Below are positions 1-8,847 of a stretch of DNA of 64,000 nt, in pieces (the stretch's first letter is position 1; each line of letters begins with the position of its first letter). This DNA comes from Mesorhizobium sp. WSM3862 (GTDB lineage: Bacteria > Pseudomonadota > Alphaproteobacteria > Rhizobiales > Rhizobiaceae), in the NCBI RefSeq assembly GCF_002294985.1, contig NZ_NSGE01000004.1, positions 434,001 through 498,000 of the forward strand, in the 5' to 3' direction. A program made the position numbers and the translations under genes. The notes under the pieces are model-generated. The model was not told the DNA's origin, made no database searches, and was given only the letters and a program-made list of their open reading frames with translations.

Positions 1-2
1 AG

Positions 3-1952
3 CTTCCGGCTGTGATCGACATCTGGGACCTCGACCCGGTCAAGGACAAGCAGGTCACCACGCCGCTGATCCTGAAGCGCGGCGATGCGGCCGCGGCGAT
101 TGCGGCGGCACCCCGCCGCATCAAGAACCGCATGTGGCTTGGCGGCCAGGACCATTTCTACCTCGAGGGCCAGGTCTCGCTGGCGATCCCCGGTGAGGAC
201 GACGAGGTGATCGTCTATTGCTCGACGCAGGGGCCGAGCGAGACGCAGCATCTGGTTGCGCATGCGCTCGGCGTGCCGAGCCATGCGGTGACGGTGGAAG
301 TGCGCCGCATGGGCGGCGGCTTCGGCGGCAAGGAGACGCAGGCCAACCAATGCGCGGCCATAGCCGCCATCGCGGCCAAGAAGCTGGGGCGCGCGGTGAA
401 GATCAGGCTCGACCGCGACGAGGACATGACCGCCACGGGCAAGCGGCATGATTTCGCCATCGACTACGAGGTCGGCTTCGACGACGAAGGCAATATCCTC
501 GGCGTCGATTTCACCTATGCCCTGCGCTGCGGCTTCTCCGCCGACCTGTCCGGTCCGGTCGGCGACCGGGCGCTCTTCCATTGCGACAACGCCTATTTCT
601 ATCCGGCGGTGCACGCGAAATCGGCGCCGCTTTTCACCAATACGGTCTCGAACACCGCCTTCCGCGGCTTTGGCGGCCCGCAAGGCATGGTCGGCGCGGA
701 GCGCGTCGTCGACGAAGTGGCCTTCGCGGTCGGCAAGGATCCGCTCGAAATCCGCAAGCTCAATTTCTATGACCCGATGGATGCGATCGGCGAACGCTGC
801 CTCACGCCCTATCACCAGAAGGTCGAGGACAACATCATCCACCGCATCGTCGCTGAGCTGGAGGAAAGCGCCAATTACGCGCGGCGGCGGCGCGAGATCA
901 GCGCCTTCAACAACAACAGCCGCTTTATCAAGCGCGGCCTGGCGCTGACGCCGGTCAAGTTCGGCATTTCCTTCACAAAGACCGAGGCCAACCAGGCCGG
1001 CGCCCTGGTGCATGTCTATGCCGACGGCTCGGTGCATATGAACCATGGCGGCACCGAAATGGGCCAGGGCCTGCATCTCAAGGTGGCGCAGGTCGTCGCC
1101 GAGGAATTCCAGATCGATCTCGACCGGGTCAAGATCACCGCCACCACCACAGCCAAGGTGCCGAACACCTCGCCGACGGCGGCATCTTCCGGCGCCGACC
1201 TCAACGGCATGGCGGCGCAGGATGCCGCTCGGCAGATCCGCAAGCGGCTGACCGATTTCGCGGCCGAAAAATACCAGGTGCCCCTCGACCAAGTCGTGTT
1301 CCTGCCCAACCGGGTGCGCATCGGCAACCAGGAAATCGCCTTCAACGATCTGGTCAAGCAAGCCTACATGTACCGCGTCCAGCTCTCGGCGGCTGGCTTC
1401 TACAAAACGCCGAAGATCCATTGGGACCGCAGCAAGGGCCGCGGCCATGCCTTCTACTACTACGCCTATGGCGCGGCCTGCTCGGAAGTCTCGGTCGATA
1501 CGCTGACGGGCGAATATGTCGTCGAGCGCACCGACATCCTGCACGATGCCGGCCGCTCGCTGAACCGCGCGATCGACCTCGGCCAGGTCGAGGGCGGCTT
1601 CATCCAGGGCATGGGCTGGCTGACGACGGAAGAGCTTTGGTGGGACAACAGCGGCCGGCTGCGCACGCATGCGCCGTCGACCTACAAGATCCCGCTCGCT
1701 TCCGACCGGCCAAAAATCTTCAACGTCAAGTTGACCGACTGGTCATCGGCCTACGAGCCGACCATCCATCGCTCCAAGGCGGTCGGCGAGCCGCCGCTGC
1801 CACACGGCATGTCGGTGCTGCATGCACTCTCCGACGCGGTGGCGAGTGTCGCCGATCACAGGATCTGCCCGCGCCTCGACGCCCCGGCGACGCCGGAACG
1901 GGTGCTGATGGCGATCGAAAGGCTGAAGCGGGAAGCCGCAACGCCGGCCTGA
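3..1952 (+). CDS. xdhB: Xanthine dehydrogenase molybdopterin-binding subunit XdhB (5' end outside window)
   Basis: Large subunit of xanthine dehydrogenase, which hydroxylates hypoxanthine to xanthine and xanthine to urate at a molybdenum centre in the cytoplasm. About 650 residues are visible and the frame is open to the left edge, so the N-terminal part of the usual ~780 residues is missing only because the window starts inside the gene. Seen: the GQDHFYLEGQ segment, the GGGFGGKE loop near visible residue 101, several glycine-rich cofactor loops, and the C-terminal AVGEPP motif holding the catalytic glutamate (about residue 592). xdhC, its maturation factor, follows 53 bases downstream in the same direction. 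Confidence 0.95.
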   Translation, partial: LPAVIDIWDLDPVKDKQVTTPLILKRGDAAAAIAAAPRRIKNRMWLGGQDHFYLEGQVSLAIPGEDDEVIVYCSTQGPSETQHLVAHALGVPSHAVTVEVRRMGGGFGGKETQANQCAAIAAIAAKKLGRAVKIRLDRDEDMTATGKRHDFAIDYEVGFDDEGNILGVDFTYALRCGFSADLSGPVGDRALFHCDNAYFYPAVHAKSAPLFTNTVSNTAFRGFGGPQGMVGAERVVDEVAFAVGKDPLEIRKLNFYDPMDAIGERCLTPYHQKVEDNIIHRIVAELEESANYARRRREISAFNNNSRFIKRGLALTPVKFGISFTKTEANQAGALVHVYADGSVHMNHGGTEMGQGLHLKVAQVVAEEFQIDLDRVKITATTTAKVPNTSPTAASSGADLNGMAAQDAARQIRKRLTDFAAEKYQVPLDQVVFLPNRVRIGNQEIAFNDLVKQAYMYRVQLSAAGFYKTPKIHWDRSKGRGHAFYYYAYGAACSEVSVDTLTGEYVVERTDILHDAGRSLNRAIDLGQVEGGFIQGMGWLTTEELWWDNSGRLRTHAPSTYKIPLASDRPKIFNVKLTDWSSAYEPTIHRSKAVGEPPLPHGMSVLHALSDAVASVADHRICPRLDAPATPERVLMAIERLKREAATPA

Positions 1953-2005
1953 ACCGGCCAAAACGTGCAAATCGAGGCACAAAACGCTATATTTCCTGGG
2001 TGGAA

Positions 2006-3013
2006 ATGCAGACGATGAACTCGAAAGTGCAAAGCCTGAAGGCGTTTCTCGGCCAGGCAGGCCGGGCCGCGCTCGTCGAGGTCGCGGCCACCAAGGGCTC
2101 GACCCCGCGCGAAGCCGGCGCCTTCATGCTCGTCTCACCATCGGCGATTTTCGGCACCATCGGCGGCGGCCAGCTTGAATTCATGGCGATCGACAAGGCG
2201 CGACAGATGCTTTTCTCCTCCCTTGAGGGCGCGATGGCCGCGAAGCGGCCAGAGGGGGTGCGCTCAGAAGGCACCACGACAGCGCCGAGCACTGCGCCGG
2301 CGACCCCACCCGACGGCTTGGCCGCCATCCTCCCCTCGAGGGGAAGGGAAGCCCGCATTGAGGTCGACGAAACCTGCGCGACCCTGGATGTTCCACTGGG
2401 CCCTGAAATCGGCCAATGCTGCGGCGGCCGCGTCGAGGTGCTGATCCGCTTGGTTGACGCTAGGATCGAACAGGAACTGATCGCCAAAGCCGAGGCCGAG
2501 GAGGCGCATCTGCCGCATGTCTATGTCTTTGGCGGCGGCCATGTCGGCCAGGCGCTGGCCGCGTCGTTGGTGCTGCTGCCCATTCATGTGGAGGTCGTCG
2601 AGACGCGGGCCGATGCGCTGGAAGGCATGCCGGAAACGGTTGAGACGCGGCTGACGCCGATGCCCGAAGCGGTGGTGCGCGAAGCCCCGGCGGGATCGGC
2701 CTTCGCCATCCTCACCCATGACCATGCGCTCGATTTCCTGATCGTCGCCGAGGCGCTGAAGCGCGACGACGCCGCCTATGTCGGCATGATCGGCTCGAAG
2801 ACCAAGAAGGCGACGTTCAAGAACTGGTTCCTGAAGTCCGACGAGGGCAACGAGGCGCAGTTCAACCGCCTCGTCTCGCCGATCGGCAGCAATGCCGTGA
2901 AGGATAAGCGCCCGCCGGTGATCGCCGCGCTCGCCGCCGCCGAGATCATGACGGCACTGGTGTCGCATGCGGCCCAGGCTTCGGCCGTTCCCGAAAAGGC
3001 GATGGCTGGCTGA
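2006..3013 (+). CDS. xdhC: Xanthine dehydrogenase accessory protein XdhC with in-frame repeat insertion
   Basis: XdhC binds the molybdenum cofactor, promotes its sulfuration and inserts it into XdhB. The N-terminal XdhC domain (residues ~1-70, with GSTPREAGAFM and TIGGGQLEFMAIDKAR) and the C-terminal Rossmann domain (VFGGGHVGQAL near residue 172; ILTHDHALD; GMIGSKTKK) are both complete. The start ATG gives 335 residues; an ATG three codons later is also possible. Odd feature: residues ~70-114 are unlike any XdhC core and are encoded by a palindromic repeat, interrupting the expected run from the KARQML helix to DVPLGPEIGQCCGG. The frame is kept on both sides, so the protein may still work. 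Belongs to the xdh operon. Confidence 0.92.
   Translation: MQTMNSKVQSLKAFLGQAGRAALVEVAATKGSTPREAGAFMLVSPSAIFGTIGGGQLEFMAIDKARQMLFSSLEGAMAAKRPEGVRSEGTTTAPSTAPATPPDGLAAILPSRGREARIEVDETCATLDVPLGPEIGQCCGGRVEVLIRLVDARIEQELIAKAEAEEAHLPHVYVFGGGHVGQALAASLVLLPIHVEVVETRADALEGMPETVETRLTPMPEAVVREAPAGSAFAILTHDHALDFLIVAEALKRDDAAYVGMIGSKTKKATFKNWFLKSDEGNEAQFNRLVSPIGSNAVKDKRPPVIAALAAAEIMTALVSHAAQASAVPEKAMAG
2213..2349. repeat. RIME-like palindromic element inserted inside xdhC
   Basis: The two ends form an imperfect inverted repeat of about 45 bases. The left arm reads (in part) CCCTTGAGGGCG, GCGAAGCGGCC, GAGGGGGTG; the right arm reads ACCCCACCC, GGCTTGGCCGCCATC, CCCTCGAGGGGAAG, which is its near reverse complement. 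The same architecture (CTCCC arm, GCGAAGC core, GGGGGT inner edge) recurs between the WD40 and CobW genes. This fits the rhizobial intergenic mosaic elements (RIME), normally found between genes. Length is compatible with a three-base-multiple insertion because the xdhC frame continues. Confidence 0.7.
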
Positions 3014-3016
3014 TTC

Positions 3017-3046
3017 AGCCGGCCATGGGAGGAAGCCCAGCCGGCT
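3017..3046. terminator. Hairpin between convergent xdhC and dps
   Basis: AGCCGGC and GCCGGCT form a perfect 7-bp stem in the 31-base gap between the two converging stop codons, overlapping the dps stop. A TTCC-TTTTCC pyrimidine tract follows on the + side. Likely a bidirectional transcription end. Confidence 0.45.
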
Positions 3047-3533
3047 ATTCCTTTTCCTGCGTATGCGCTTCGAGGAACCACAGCAATTTGTCGAGCGAAC
3101 GCGAGTAGGCGGTAAAGATGTCGGCGGTGTCGGCATCGCCGGCGTCGTCCGCCTCGTCGATCGCCTCACGCGCCAGCCTGGCAGCCGTGGCATAACGGTC
3201 GATCAGCGCCGCCAGATGATCCTTGGTCTTGTGGATGTCGGTTGGATAGGGCTGGAGCTTCGTTGCCCTCGACACGTCCTGCGAGGTGCCGTGCGCGGTG
3301 CCGCCGAGCTGCACGGCGCGTTCTGCGATGATGTCGACATGGCCGTCGATCTCCTCGCGGAATTCGTCGAGCATCTCATGGATGGCGATGAACTGCGGTC
3401 CCTTGACGTTCCAGTGCGCCTGCTTGGTGACCAGCGCCAGGTCGATGGCATCGGCAAGCCTGGCATTGAGAAGATCGATCGATTCCTTCTTGGCGTCGGA
3501 TTTGAGGTCGTTCTTGGTGACAATGGCGTCCAT
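3045..3533 (-). CDS. dps: Dps family DNA-protecting ferritin
   Basis: Dodecameric mini-ferritin that oxidises and stores iron with peroxide and shields DNA in starved or stressed cells. The 162-residue length is normal. The ferroxidase signature is present: TKQAHWNVKGPQFIAIHEMLDEF, shown here as the segments AHWNVKGP, HEMLDEF and DGHVDIIAERAVQLGG, supplying the His, Asp and Glu iron ligands between subunits. The start is fixed by an AGGAG box 7 bases before the ATG; longer upstream readings lack this. It is a single gene converging on xdhC. No OxyR or iron-regulator site was recognised upstream. Confidence 0.93.
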   Translation of the reverse strand: MDAIVTKNDLKSDAKKESIDLLNARLADAIDLALVTKQAHWNVKGPQFIAIHEMLDEFREEIDGHVDIIAERAVQLGGTAHGTSQDVSRATKLQPYPTDIHKTKDHLAALIDRYATAARLAREAIDEADDAGDADTADIFTAYSRSLDKLLWFLEAHTQEKE

Positions 3534-3780
3534 GGTCGGCTCCTGTGGCGCTGGGTCGCTGCGAAAGCTGGGGACTGGTCTCGAAGGGCGGCCGTGCAGC
3601 CGCCAATCGCCAGAACGGGGACGGAGCGGGTTTCGTTCCGCATCGGATCGAGGGGCGCACACTGGCGAAGGTATGACTGATGCTCACAGCTGCTCGTCGC
3701 TTTCTTCGTTTCCCAAACCGGATTGAACCGTGTTTTCTGCACGCCTGACGAACACGAATGACGAACACGGGACGAGCGAC

Positions 3781-4617
3781 ATGGATGTTTTGCGCATAGC
3801 GGCGTTTTCGGACGGCAACAGCGGCGGCAACCCGGCCGGCGTGGTGATTGGCGAGGTTCTGCCCGACGCCGCAGACATGCAGCGCGTCGCTGCAGAGGTC
3901 GGCTTTTCCGAGACCGCCTTTGCCGCACGTGAAGGGGAAGGCTGGCGTGTCCGCTACTTTTCGCCCGAATCGGAAGTGCCGTTCTGCGGCCACGCCACCA
4001 TCGCGCTGGGCGCGGCGTTGGTCAGAAGGTTCGGCGACGGAATTTTCAAGCTGCTCCTGAACCAGGCCGCCATCACCGTCGAAGGGTTTCGCGACGGCGC
4101 CAATTTTGCCGCCGCCCTGCAGTCGCCGCCGACGCGCAGCCGGGCGGCCCCGTCGGAGCTGGCCGGCGAAACCCTGGCGATGTTCGGTTACCAGGAGGGC
4201 GATCTCGATCCCGCCATTCCGCCCGCGCTGGTTCATGGCGGCGCCGACCATCTGGTGCTGGCCTTGAAGTCGCGCAAGGCGCTCGCCGCCATGGCCTATG
4301 ACCTGAAACAGGGCCGGGCCCTGATGCGGCGCGAGGGACTGGTAACGATCCTGCTCGCCTATGCCGAAACGCCGCGTCTCTTCCACACGCGCAATCCCTT
4401 CGCTTCCGGCGGCGTCTATGAGGATCCGGCGACCGGCGCTGCCACCGCCGCCTTTGCCGGCTATCTGCGCGACATTGGCTGGGCGCATGGCGGCGCGGTC
4501 GACATCGTTCAGGGCGAGGATATGGGCATGCGCTCGCGGCTGCATGCCGATATTCCGCCGGCCCCGGGCAGCTCGATCCGGGTATCCGGCACAGCCCGCC
4601 TGATGGACGAAGACTGA
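3781..4617 (+). CDS. PhzF family isomerase/epimerase-like protein
   Basis: Member of the PhzF fold family, related to diaminopimelate epimerase; characterised members isomerise trans-2,3-dihydro-3-hydroxyanthranilate in phenazine synthesis, but most family members (YddE, YHI9 type) have no known substrate. The 278-residue protein shows the usual motifs: GGNPAGVV near the N-terminus, FSETAF with the acid-base glutamate, RYFSPESEVPFCGHAT, and the C-terminal EDPATGAATAAF. The ATG after a weak purine-rich site starts exactly where family members do; a GTG 17 codons upstream is less likely. No phenazine genes are nearby, so a metabolic or detoxifying role is more likely. Converges on the lysR gene. 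Confidence 0.85.
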   Translation: MDVLRIAAFSDGNSGGNPAGVVIGEVLPDAADMQRVAAEVGFSETAFAAREGEGWRVRYFSPESEVPFCGHATIALGAALVRRFGDGIFKLLLNQAAITVEGFRDGANFAAALQSPPTRSRAAPSELAGETLAMFGYQEGDLDPAIPPALVHGGADHLVLALKSRKALAAMAYDLKQGRALMRREGLVTILLAYAETPRLFHTRNPFASGGVYEDPATGAATAAFAGYLRDIGWAHGGAVDIVQGEDMGMRSRLHADIPPAPGSSIRVSGTARLMDED

Positions 4618-4628
4618 GTGTGGTCACC

Positions 4629-4644
4629 CACGCGAAGGCGCGTG
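4629..4644. terminator. Short hairpin between convergent phzF-like and lysR genes
   Basis: CACGCG, AAGG, CGCGTG forms a 6-bp stem with a 4-base loop in the 36-base gap between the two stop codons. There is no T-run on either side, so termination strength is uncertain. Confidence 0.3.
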
Positions 4645-4653
4645 CCCGCCAGC

Positions 4654-5574
4654 CTACTTGCCGGCAAGAATGTCCTTGATCAGCCGCTGGCAGCGATCGG
4701 CCATGAAGTCGAGCAGCAGGCGGACCTTCGGATCCTGCAGCTTCTTGTGCGGATAGACGGCGGCGAACTGGACCGGCGTCGGCGGCGTCTTTGCCAGGAT
4801 CACTCTCAGCCGCTGGTCGCGGATGAACGGCTCGACCTCGAAGCGCGGCTTGTTGATGATGCCGCGCCCCGACAGCGCCCAGCCTGTCAGCACATCGCCA
4901 TCGTCCGTATCGTAGGGTCCATGCACCTCGAATTTCTGCGGACCGTTCGGCGTCTGCAGCGTCCAGACATATTCGCGCGTGCCGGAATAGCGCAGCATCA
5001 GGCAATCATGTTTCTTGCCGATCAGTTCCTGCGGCTCGACCGGCTCGCCGCGCGCCTCGAGGTATTTCGGCGCCGCGACCAGCACGCGCTCGCATTCCAT
5101 GATGCCGCGCATCCGAAGGCTGGAATCCTCGATGATGCCAAGCCGGAAGGCGACGTCGATGCCTTCCTTCATGATGTCGACATTGTGGTCGGAGAGTCTC
5201 AGCCGCACCTCGATATCGGGGTATTTGTCGTGGAAATCCGGAATGCCCGAGGCGATCAGCCGCCGGCCGAGGCCGAGCGGCGCCGTCACCTTGATCGTGC
5301 CGCGCGGCTGGCCGGAAAGTGCTGCGACCGCGGCCTCCGCCTCGGTGATCGCGTCCAGCACTTGCTTGGCTCCGGTGTAGAACACCGTGCCGTGCTCGGT
5401 CGGCATCAGCTGCCTCGTGGTGCGGTTGAACAGCCGCACGCCGAGGTGCTTCTCCAACTCCTTGATGCGGTTGGAGGCGACCGCCGGCGAGATGCGCATG
5501 TCGCGCCCGGCCGCCGACAGATTGCCGAGCTCGACGACGCGGACGAAGACGGCGATATTGTCGAGATAGGCCAT
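4654..5574 (-). CDS. LysR family transcriptional regulator
   Basis: DNA-binding regulator of 306 residues. The N-terminal winged helix-turn-helix (residues ~3-62) reads MAYLDNIAVFVRVV through SPAVASNRIKELEKHLGVRLF and NRTTRQLMPTEHG, typical of the CrgA/DsdC-like branch; the remainder is the LysR effector-binding domain. It lies divergent from puuD-guaD with 151 bases between the two starts, the classic arrangement for a LysR protein that controls its neighbour, so it is a candidate regulator of urate/guanine use. The A/T-rich stretch between them holds a run of nine T's but I could not fix a single operator. The effector is unknown. Confidence 0.9.
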   Translation of the reverse strand: MAYLDNIAVFVRVVELGNLSAAGRDMRISPAVASNRIKELEKHLGVRLFNRTTRQLMPTEHGTVFYTGAKQVLDAITEAEAAVAALSGQPRGTIKVTAPLGLGRRLIASGIPDFHDKYPDIEVRLRLSDHNVDIMKEGIDVAFRLGIIEDSSLRMRGIMECERVLVAAPKYLEARGEPVEPQELIGKKHDCLMLRYSGTREYVWTLQTPNGPQKFEVHGPYDTDDGDVLTGWALSGRGIINKPRFEVEPFIRDQRLRVILAKTPPTPVQFAAVYPHKKLQDPKVRLLLDFMADRCQRLIKDILAGK

Positions 5575-5725
5575 GCGACGGTCGTGGCTCTCAAATGGCT
5601 GCGTGGGACGACCCTAGTATTTTCCATTTTTTTTTGAAAGTCATCGCGCGCCCCGCCTCTTTTCGTTTGCGCTCCAGACCGTAAAGTCGCCTGATCGGCA
5701 GGGACGATTTCCCAGGGGCGACTCG

Positions 5726-6952
5726 ATGATGGATTTTGCGATTTTCTGGGACTGGCTGAGCTTCGCCGTCCGCTGGCTGCATGTCATCACCGGCATCGCC
5801 TGGATCGGCTCGTCCTTCTATTTCGTCGCCCTCGATCTCGGGCTGCGCCAGCGTCCCGGCCTGCCCGCCGGCGCCTTCGGCGAGGAGTGGCAGGTGCATG
5901 GCGGCGGCTTCTACCACATCCAGAAATATCTGGTGGCGCCGGCCGAAATGCCGGAGCACCTGACCTGGTTCAAATGGGAATCCTACGCCACCTGGCTGTC
6001 GGGCTTCGCCATGCTTTGCGTGGTCTACTATGCCGGCGCCGACCTCTTCCTGATCGACCCCAACGTGCTCAACATCTCGGTGCCCGTCGGCATCCTCTTG
6101 TCGCTCGCCACGATCGGCGTCGGCTGGATCGTCTACGACCTGCTCTGCCGCTCGCCGCTCGGCAAAAGCGATACCGGCCTGATGCTGGTGCTCTACTGCG
6201 TGCTGGTCTTCATCGCCTGGGGGCTGACCCACCTCTTCACCGGCCGCGCTGCCTTCCTGCATCTCGGCGCCATCACCGCCACGATCATGTCGGCCAATGT
6301 CTTCATGGTCATCATCCCCAACCAGAAGATCGTCGTCGCCGACCTGATCGCCGGCCGCAAGCCGGACCCGAAATACGGCAAGATTGCCAAGCAGCGCTCG
6401 CTGCACAACAACTACCTGACCTTGCCGGTGCTGTTTCTGATGCTGTCGAACCACTACCCGCTGGCCTTCGGCACGCAGTTCAACTGGGTCATCGCGTCGC
6501 TGGTCTTCATCATCGGCGTGCTGATCCGGCACTATTTCAACACCGTGCACGCGAGGAAGGGCAACCCGACCTGGACCTGGCTGGGTGCCGCCGTGCTGTT
6601 CATGATCGTCATCTGGCTGTCGACCGTGCCCAAGGTGCTGACAGCGGAGCCCAAGACCTCCGCCGCATCCGCTGCTGCCCAGGTCTACATCGCCTCGGCG
6701 CATTTCCCGGCCGTGCGCGACACCGTGCTCGGCCGTTGTTCGATGTGCCATACCGAAGAGCCGGCCTATGAAGGCATCTACCATGCGCCGAAGGGCGTGT
6801 TGCTCGACACCGACGCGCGCATCGCCGAGCATGCCCGGGAGATCTACCTCCAGGCCGGCCGCGCGCATGCCATGCCGCCCGCCAACGTCACTCAGATAAC
6901 CGACCAGGAACGGGCCCTTTTGGTGGCCTGGTTCGAAGGCGCCGGAAAGTAA
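5726..6952 (+). CDS. puuD: Urate hydroxylase PuuD (membrane urate oxidase with C-terminal cytochrome c)
   Basis: Converts urate to 5-hydroxyisourate, using an integral-membrane N-terminal domain (urate oxidase N-terminal family) fused to a periplasmic cytochrome c domain that passes electrons to the respiratory chain rather than to O2 directly. Visible: HVITGIAWIGSSFYF near the N-terminus, about eight hydrophobic helices up to residue ~300, then CSMCH at residues ~338-342, the heme c attachment motif, followed by a methionine-containing AMPPANVT segment. 408 residues is the normal size. An AGGGG box precedes the ATG. guaD begins 2 bases after its stop. Note that puuD also names an unrelated gamma-glutamyl-GABA hydrolase. 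Confidence 0.93.
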   Translation: MMDFAIFWDWLSFAVRWLHVITGIAWIGSSFYFVALDLGLRQRPGLPAGAFGEEWQVHGGGFYHIQKYLVAPAEMPEHLTWFKWESYATWLSGFAMLCVVYYAGADLFLIDPNVLNISVPVGILLSLATIGVGWIVYDLLCRSPLGKSDTGLMLVLYCVLVFIAWGLTHLFTGRAAFLHLGAITATIMSANVFMVIIPNQKIVVADLIAGRKPDPKYGKIAKQRSLHNNYLTLPVLFLMLSNHYPLAFGTQFNWVIASLVFIIGVLIRHYFNTVHARKGNPTWTWLGAAVLFMIVIWLSTVPKVLTAEPKTSAASAAAQVYIASAHFPAVRDTVLGRCSMCHTEEPAYEGIYHAPKGVLLDTDARIAEHAREIYLQAGRAHAMPPANVTQITDQERALLVAWFEGAGK

Positions 6953-6954
6953 GC

Positions 6955-8268
6955 ATGACCTCGAAACTCCTGCGCGGCCGCACGCTCTCCTTCCTGCGCT
7001 GGCCCGAAGCAATCGACGACCATTCCGCCTGGCGCTACGAGGAGGATGGCGGGCTGCTGATCAACGACGGCAAGATCATTGCCGCCGGTCCGCATGCCGA
7101 GATCGCCAAGCGTGCCGGCGCCGGCGTCGAGACGATCGACCATCGCCCGCATCTCATCCTGCCGGGCTTCATCGACGCACATGTGCATGTGCCGCAGATG
7201 CAGATCATCGCGTCCTACGGCGCCGAGCTGCTCGACTGGCTGAACAAATACACCTTTCCGGAGGAGTCGAAATTCGCGAACGCGCAGCATGGCCGCCGCA
7301 TCGCCAGGCTCTTCCTCGACGAGATGCTGCGCCAGGGCACGACGACGGTCGTCGCCTATTGCTCGGTGCACAAATCTTCGGCCGAAGCCTTCTTCGCCGA
7401 GTCGCACGACCGCAATATGCTTAACATCGCCGGCAAGGTGATGATGGACCGCAATGCGCCGGAGGGCGTGCTCGACACGCCCCAGACCGGCTATGACGAC
7501 AGCAAGGCGCTGATTGCCGAATGGCACGGCAAGGGCCGCCAGCTCTATGCCATCACCCCGCGCTTCGCCATCACCTCCTCGCCCGAGCAGATGGAGATGG
7601 CCGGCGCGCTCTGCCGTGAGCATCCCGATCTCCACATGCAGACGCATCTGTCGGAAAACCACGCCGAGATCGCCTTCACCCAGGAGCTCTACCCCTGGTC
7701 GCGCGACTACACCGACGTCTATGAGCATTACGGCCTGCTGGGCAAAAAGAGCCTGTTCGGCCACTGCATTTATCTTTCCGAGCGCGAAGCCGATGCGCTG
7801 TCGCAATCGGGTTCGGTTGCGGGGTTCTGCCCGACCTCCAACCTCTTCCTCGGTTCCGGCCTGTTCGACTACCAGCGCTACCGCCGCCGCGAAAAGCCGC
7901 TTAGGATCGCTGCCGCCAGCGATGTCGGCGGCGGCACCAATTATTCGATGCTGCGGACCATGGACGAGGGCTACAAAGTCATCGCGCTGAATGGCGAGAA
8001 GCTGAACCCCTTCCAGTCCTTCTGGCAGCTGACGCGCGGCAATGCCGAAGCGCTGTCTGTCGCCGAAAAAGTCGGCACGCTGGAAGAAGGCACGGATGCC
8101 GACATCGTCGTGCTCGATGCCAACGCCACGCCGGCGATGCGGCTGAGGATGGAGACGGTGGAGACCCTGGCGGAGGAGCTCTTCCTGCTGCAGACGCTGG
8201 GCGACGACCGCGCCGTGAGCGAGGTCTATGTGGCGGGTCGGCCGGCCAAGAGCGCGATTGTCGCATAG
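6955..8268 (+). CDS. guaD: Guanine deaminase
   Basis: Zinc amidohydrolase that turns guanine into xanthine plus ammonia, feeding xanthine dehydrogenase encoded at the left end of the window. At 437 residues it has the expected length. Metal ligands are visible: HVH at residues 76-78 in DAHVHVPQ, the HLSEN motif, HCIYLS, and the aspartate of ASDVGGGTN. The gene sits 2 bases behind puuD and is surely in the same transcript, so guanine to xanthine to urate to 5-hydroxyisourate is covered by xdh, guaD and puuD together. Confidence 0.94.
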   Translation: MTSKLLRGRTLSFLRWPEAIDDHSAWRYEEDGGLLINDGKIIAAGPHAEIAKRAGAGVETIDHRPHLILPGFIDAHVHVPQMQIIASYGAELLDWLNKYTFPEESKFANAQHGRRIARLFLDEMLRQGTTTVVAYCSVHKSSAEAFFAESHDRNMLNIAGKVMMDRNAPEGVLDTPQTGYDDSKALIAEWHGKGRQLYAITPRFAITSSPEQMEMAGALCREHPDLHMQTHLSENHAEIAFTQELYPWSRDYTDVYEHYGLLGKKSLFGHCIYLSEREADALSQSGSVAGFCPTSNLFLGSGLFDYQRYRRREKPLRIAAASDVGGGTNYSMLRTMDEGYKVIALNGEKLNPFQSFWQLTRGNAEALSVAEKVGTLEEGTDADIVVLDANATPAMRLRMETVETLAEELFLLQTLGDDRAVSEVYVAGRPAKSAIVA

Positions 8269-8343
8269 ATTAAATGTGCTCGTCGCTTGACCCCGCGTCA
8301 GCCATCGGCCAAAGCGTGCGTCGACATTGACAGGGGAAACGCC

Positions 8344-8847
8344 ATGGCTGCCGCCGACGACATTGCTCTGATCAAGAAACAGGAAGCCACGCTGGTCTTT
8401 CCGGCCTTCGACGAGGCCGTGGCCTTCCAGATAGGCGCGGCGATCAGGGAGCGGGCGCTCAACGAAAACTTGCCGATCATCGTCGATATCAGGACCTTCG
8501 ACCGTCCGCTATTCTACGCCGCCATGCCGGGCTCCAACGCCTCCAACCCCGACTGGGCGCGGCGCAAGATCAATGTCGTCAAGCGCTATCTCACAAGCAC
8601 CTATCGCATGGTGCTGGAGCAGCGGCGACCCGACCGCACCTTCAAGGTCGGCGAAGCGCTCGACATTGCCGACTATGTGCTGGCCGGCGGCGGCTTTCCC
8701 GTCGCGGTGAAGGGCGCAGGCGTGATCGGCGTCATCGCCGTCTCCGGTCTGCCCGAACGAGAAGACCACGGTGTCGTTGTCGATGCGCTCTGCGCCCATC
8801 TCGGAGTCGATGCGAGCAAGCTCAAGTTGCCGCCGGAAGAGCAATGA
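8344..8847 (+). CDS. UPF0303 / GlcG-HbpS fold protein
   Basis: A 167-residue member of the UPF0303 family, often labelled heme-degrading-domain protein because of its GlcG/HbpS-like fold (DUF336). Seen: VAFQIGAAIRERA, IVDIRTFDRPLF, the NPDWARRK segment and the glycine-rich FPVAVKGAGVIGVIAVSGLP. The in-frame ATG behind an AGGGG site gives the family's usual start. Its stop overlaps the start of the glycerate kinase (ATGA), so the two are translated together. No catalytic role is established for this subgroup; heme binding here is only inferred from fold relatives. Confidence 0.82.
   Translation: MAAADDIALIKKQEATLVFPAFDEAVAFQIGAAIRERALNENLPIIVDIRTFDRPLFYAAMPGSNASNPDWARRKINVVKRYLTSTYRMVLEQRRPDRTFKVGEALDIADYVLAGGGFPVAVKGAGVIGVIAVSGLPEREDHGVVVDALCAHLGVDASKLKLPPEEQ

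Noticed and set aside
2006..3013. xdhC as a broken gene or frameshift
   Set aside because: Both domains are in one continuous frame; the extra segment has a length that preserves it.
5591..7012. Long minus-strand open frame opposite puuD
   Set aside because: Arises from high-GC codon bias; low-complexity His/Asp/Glu-rich sequence and the plus frame has clear family motifs.
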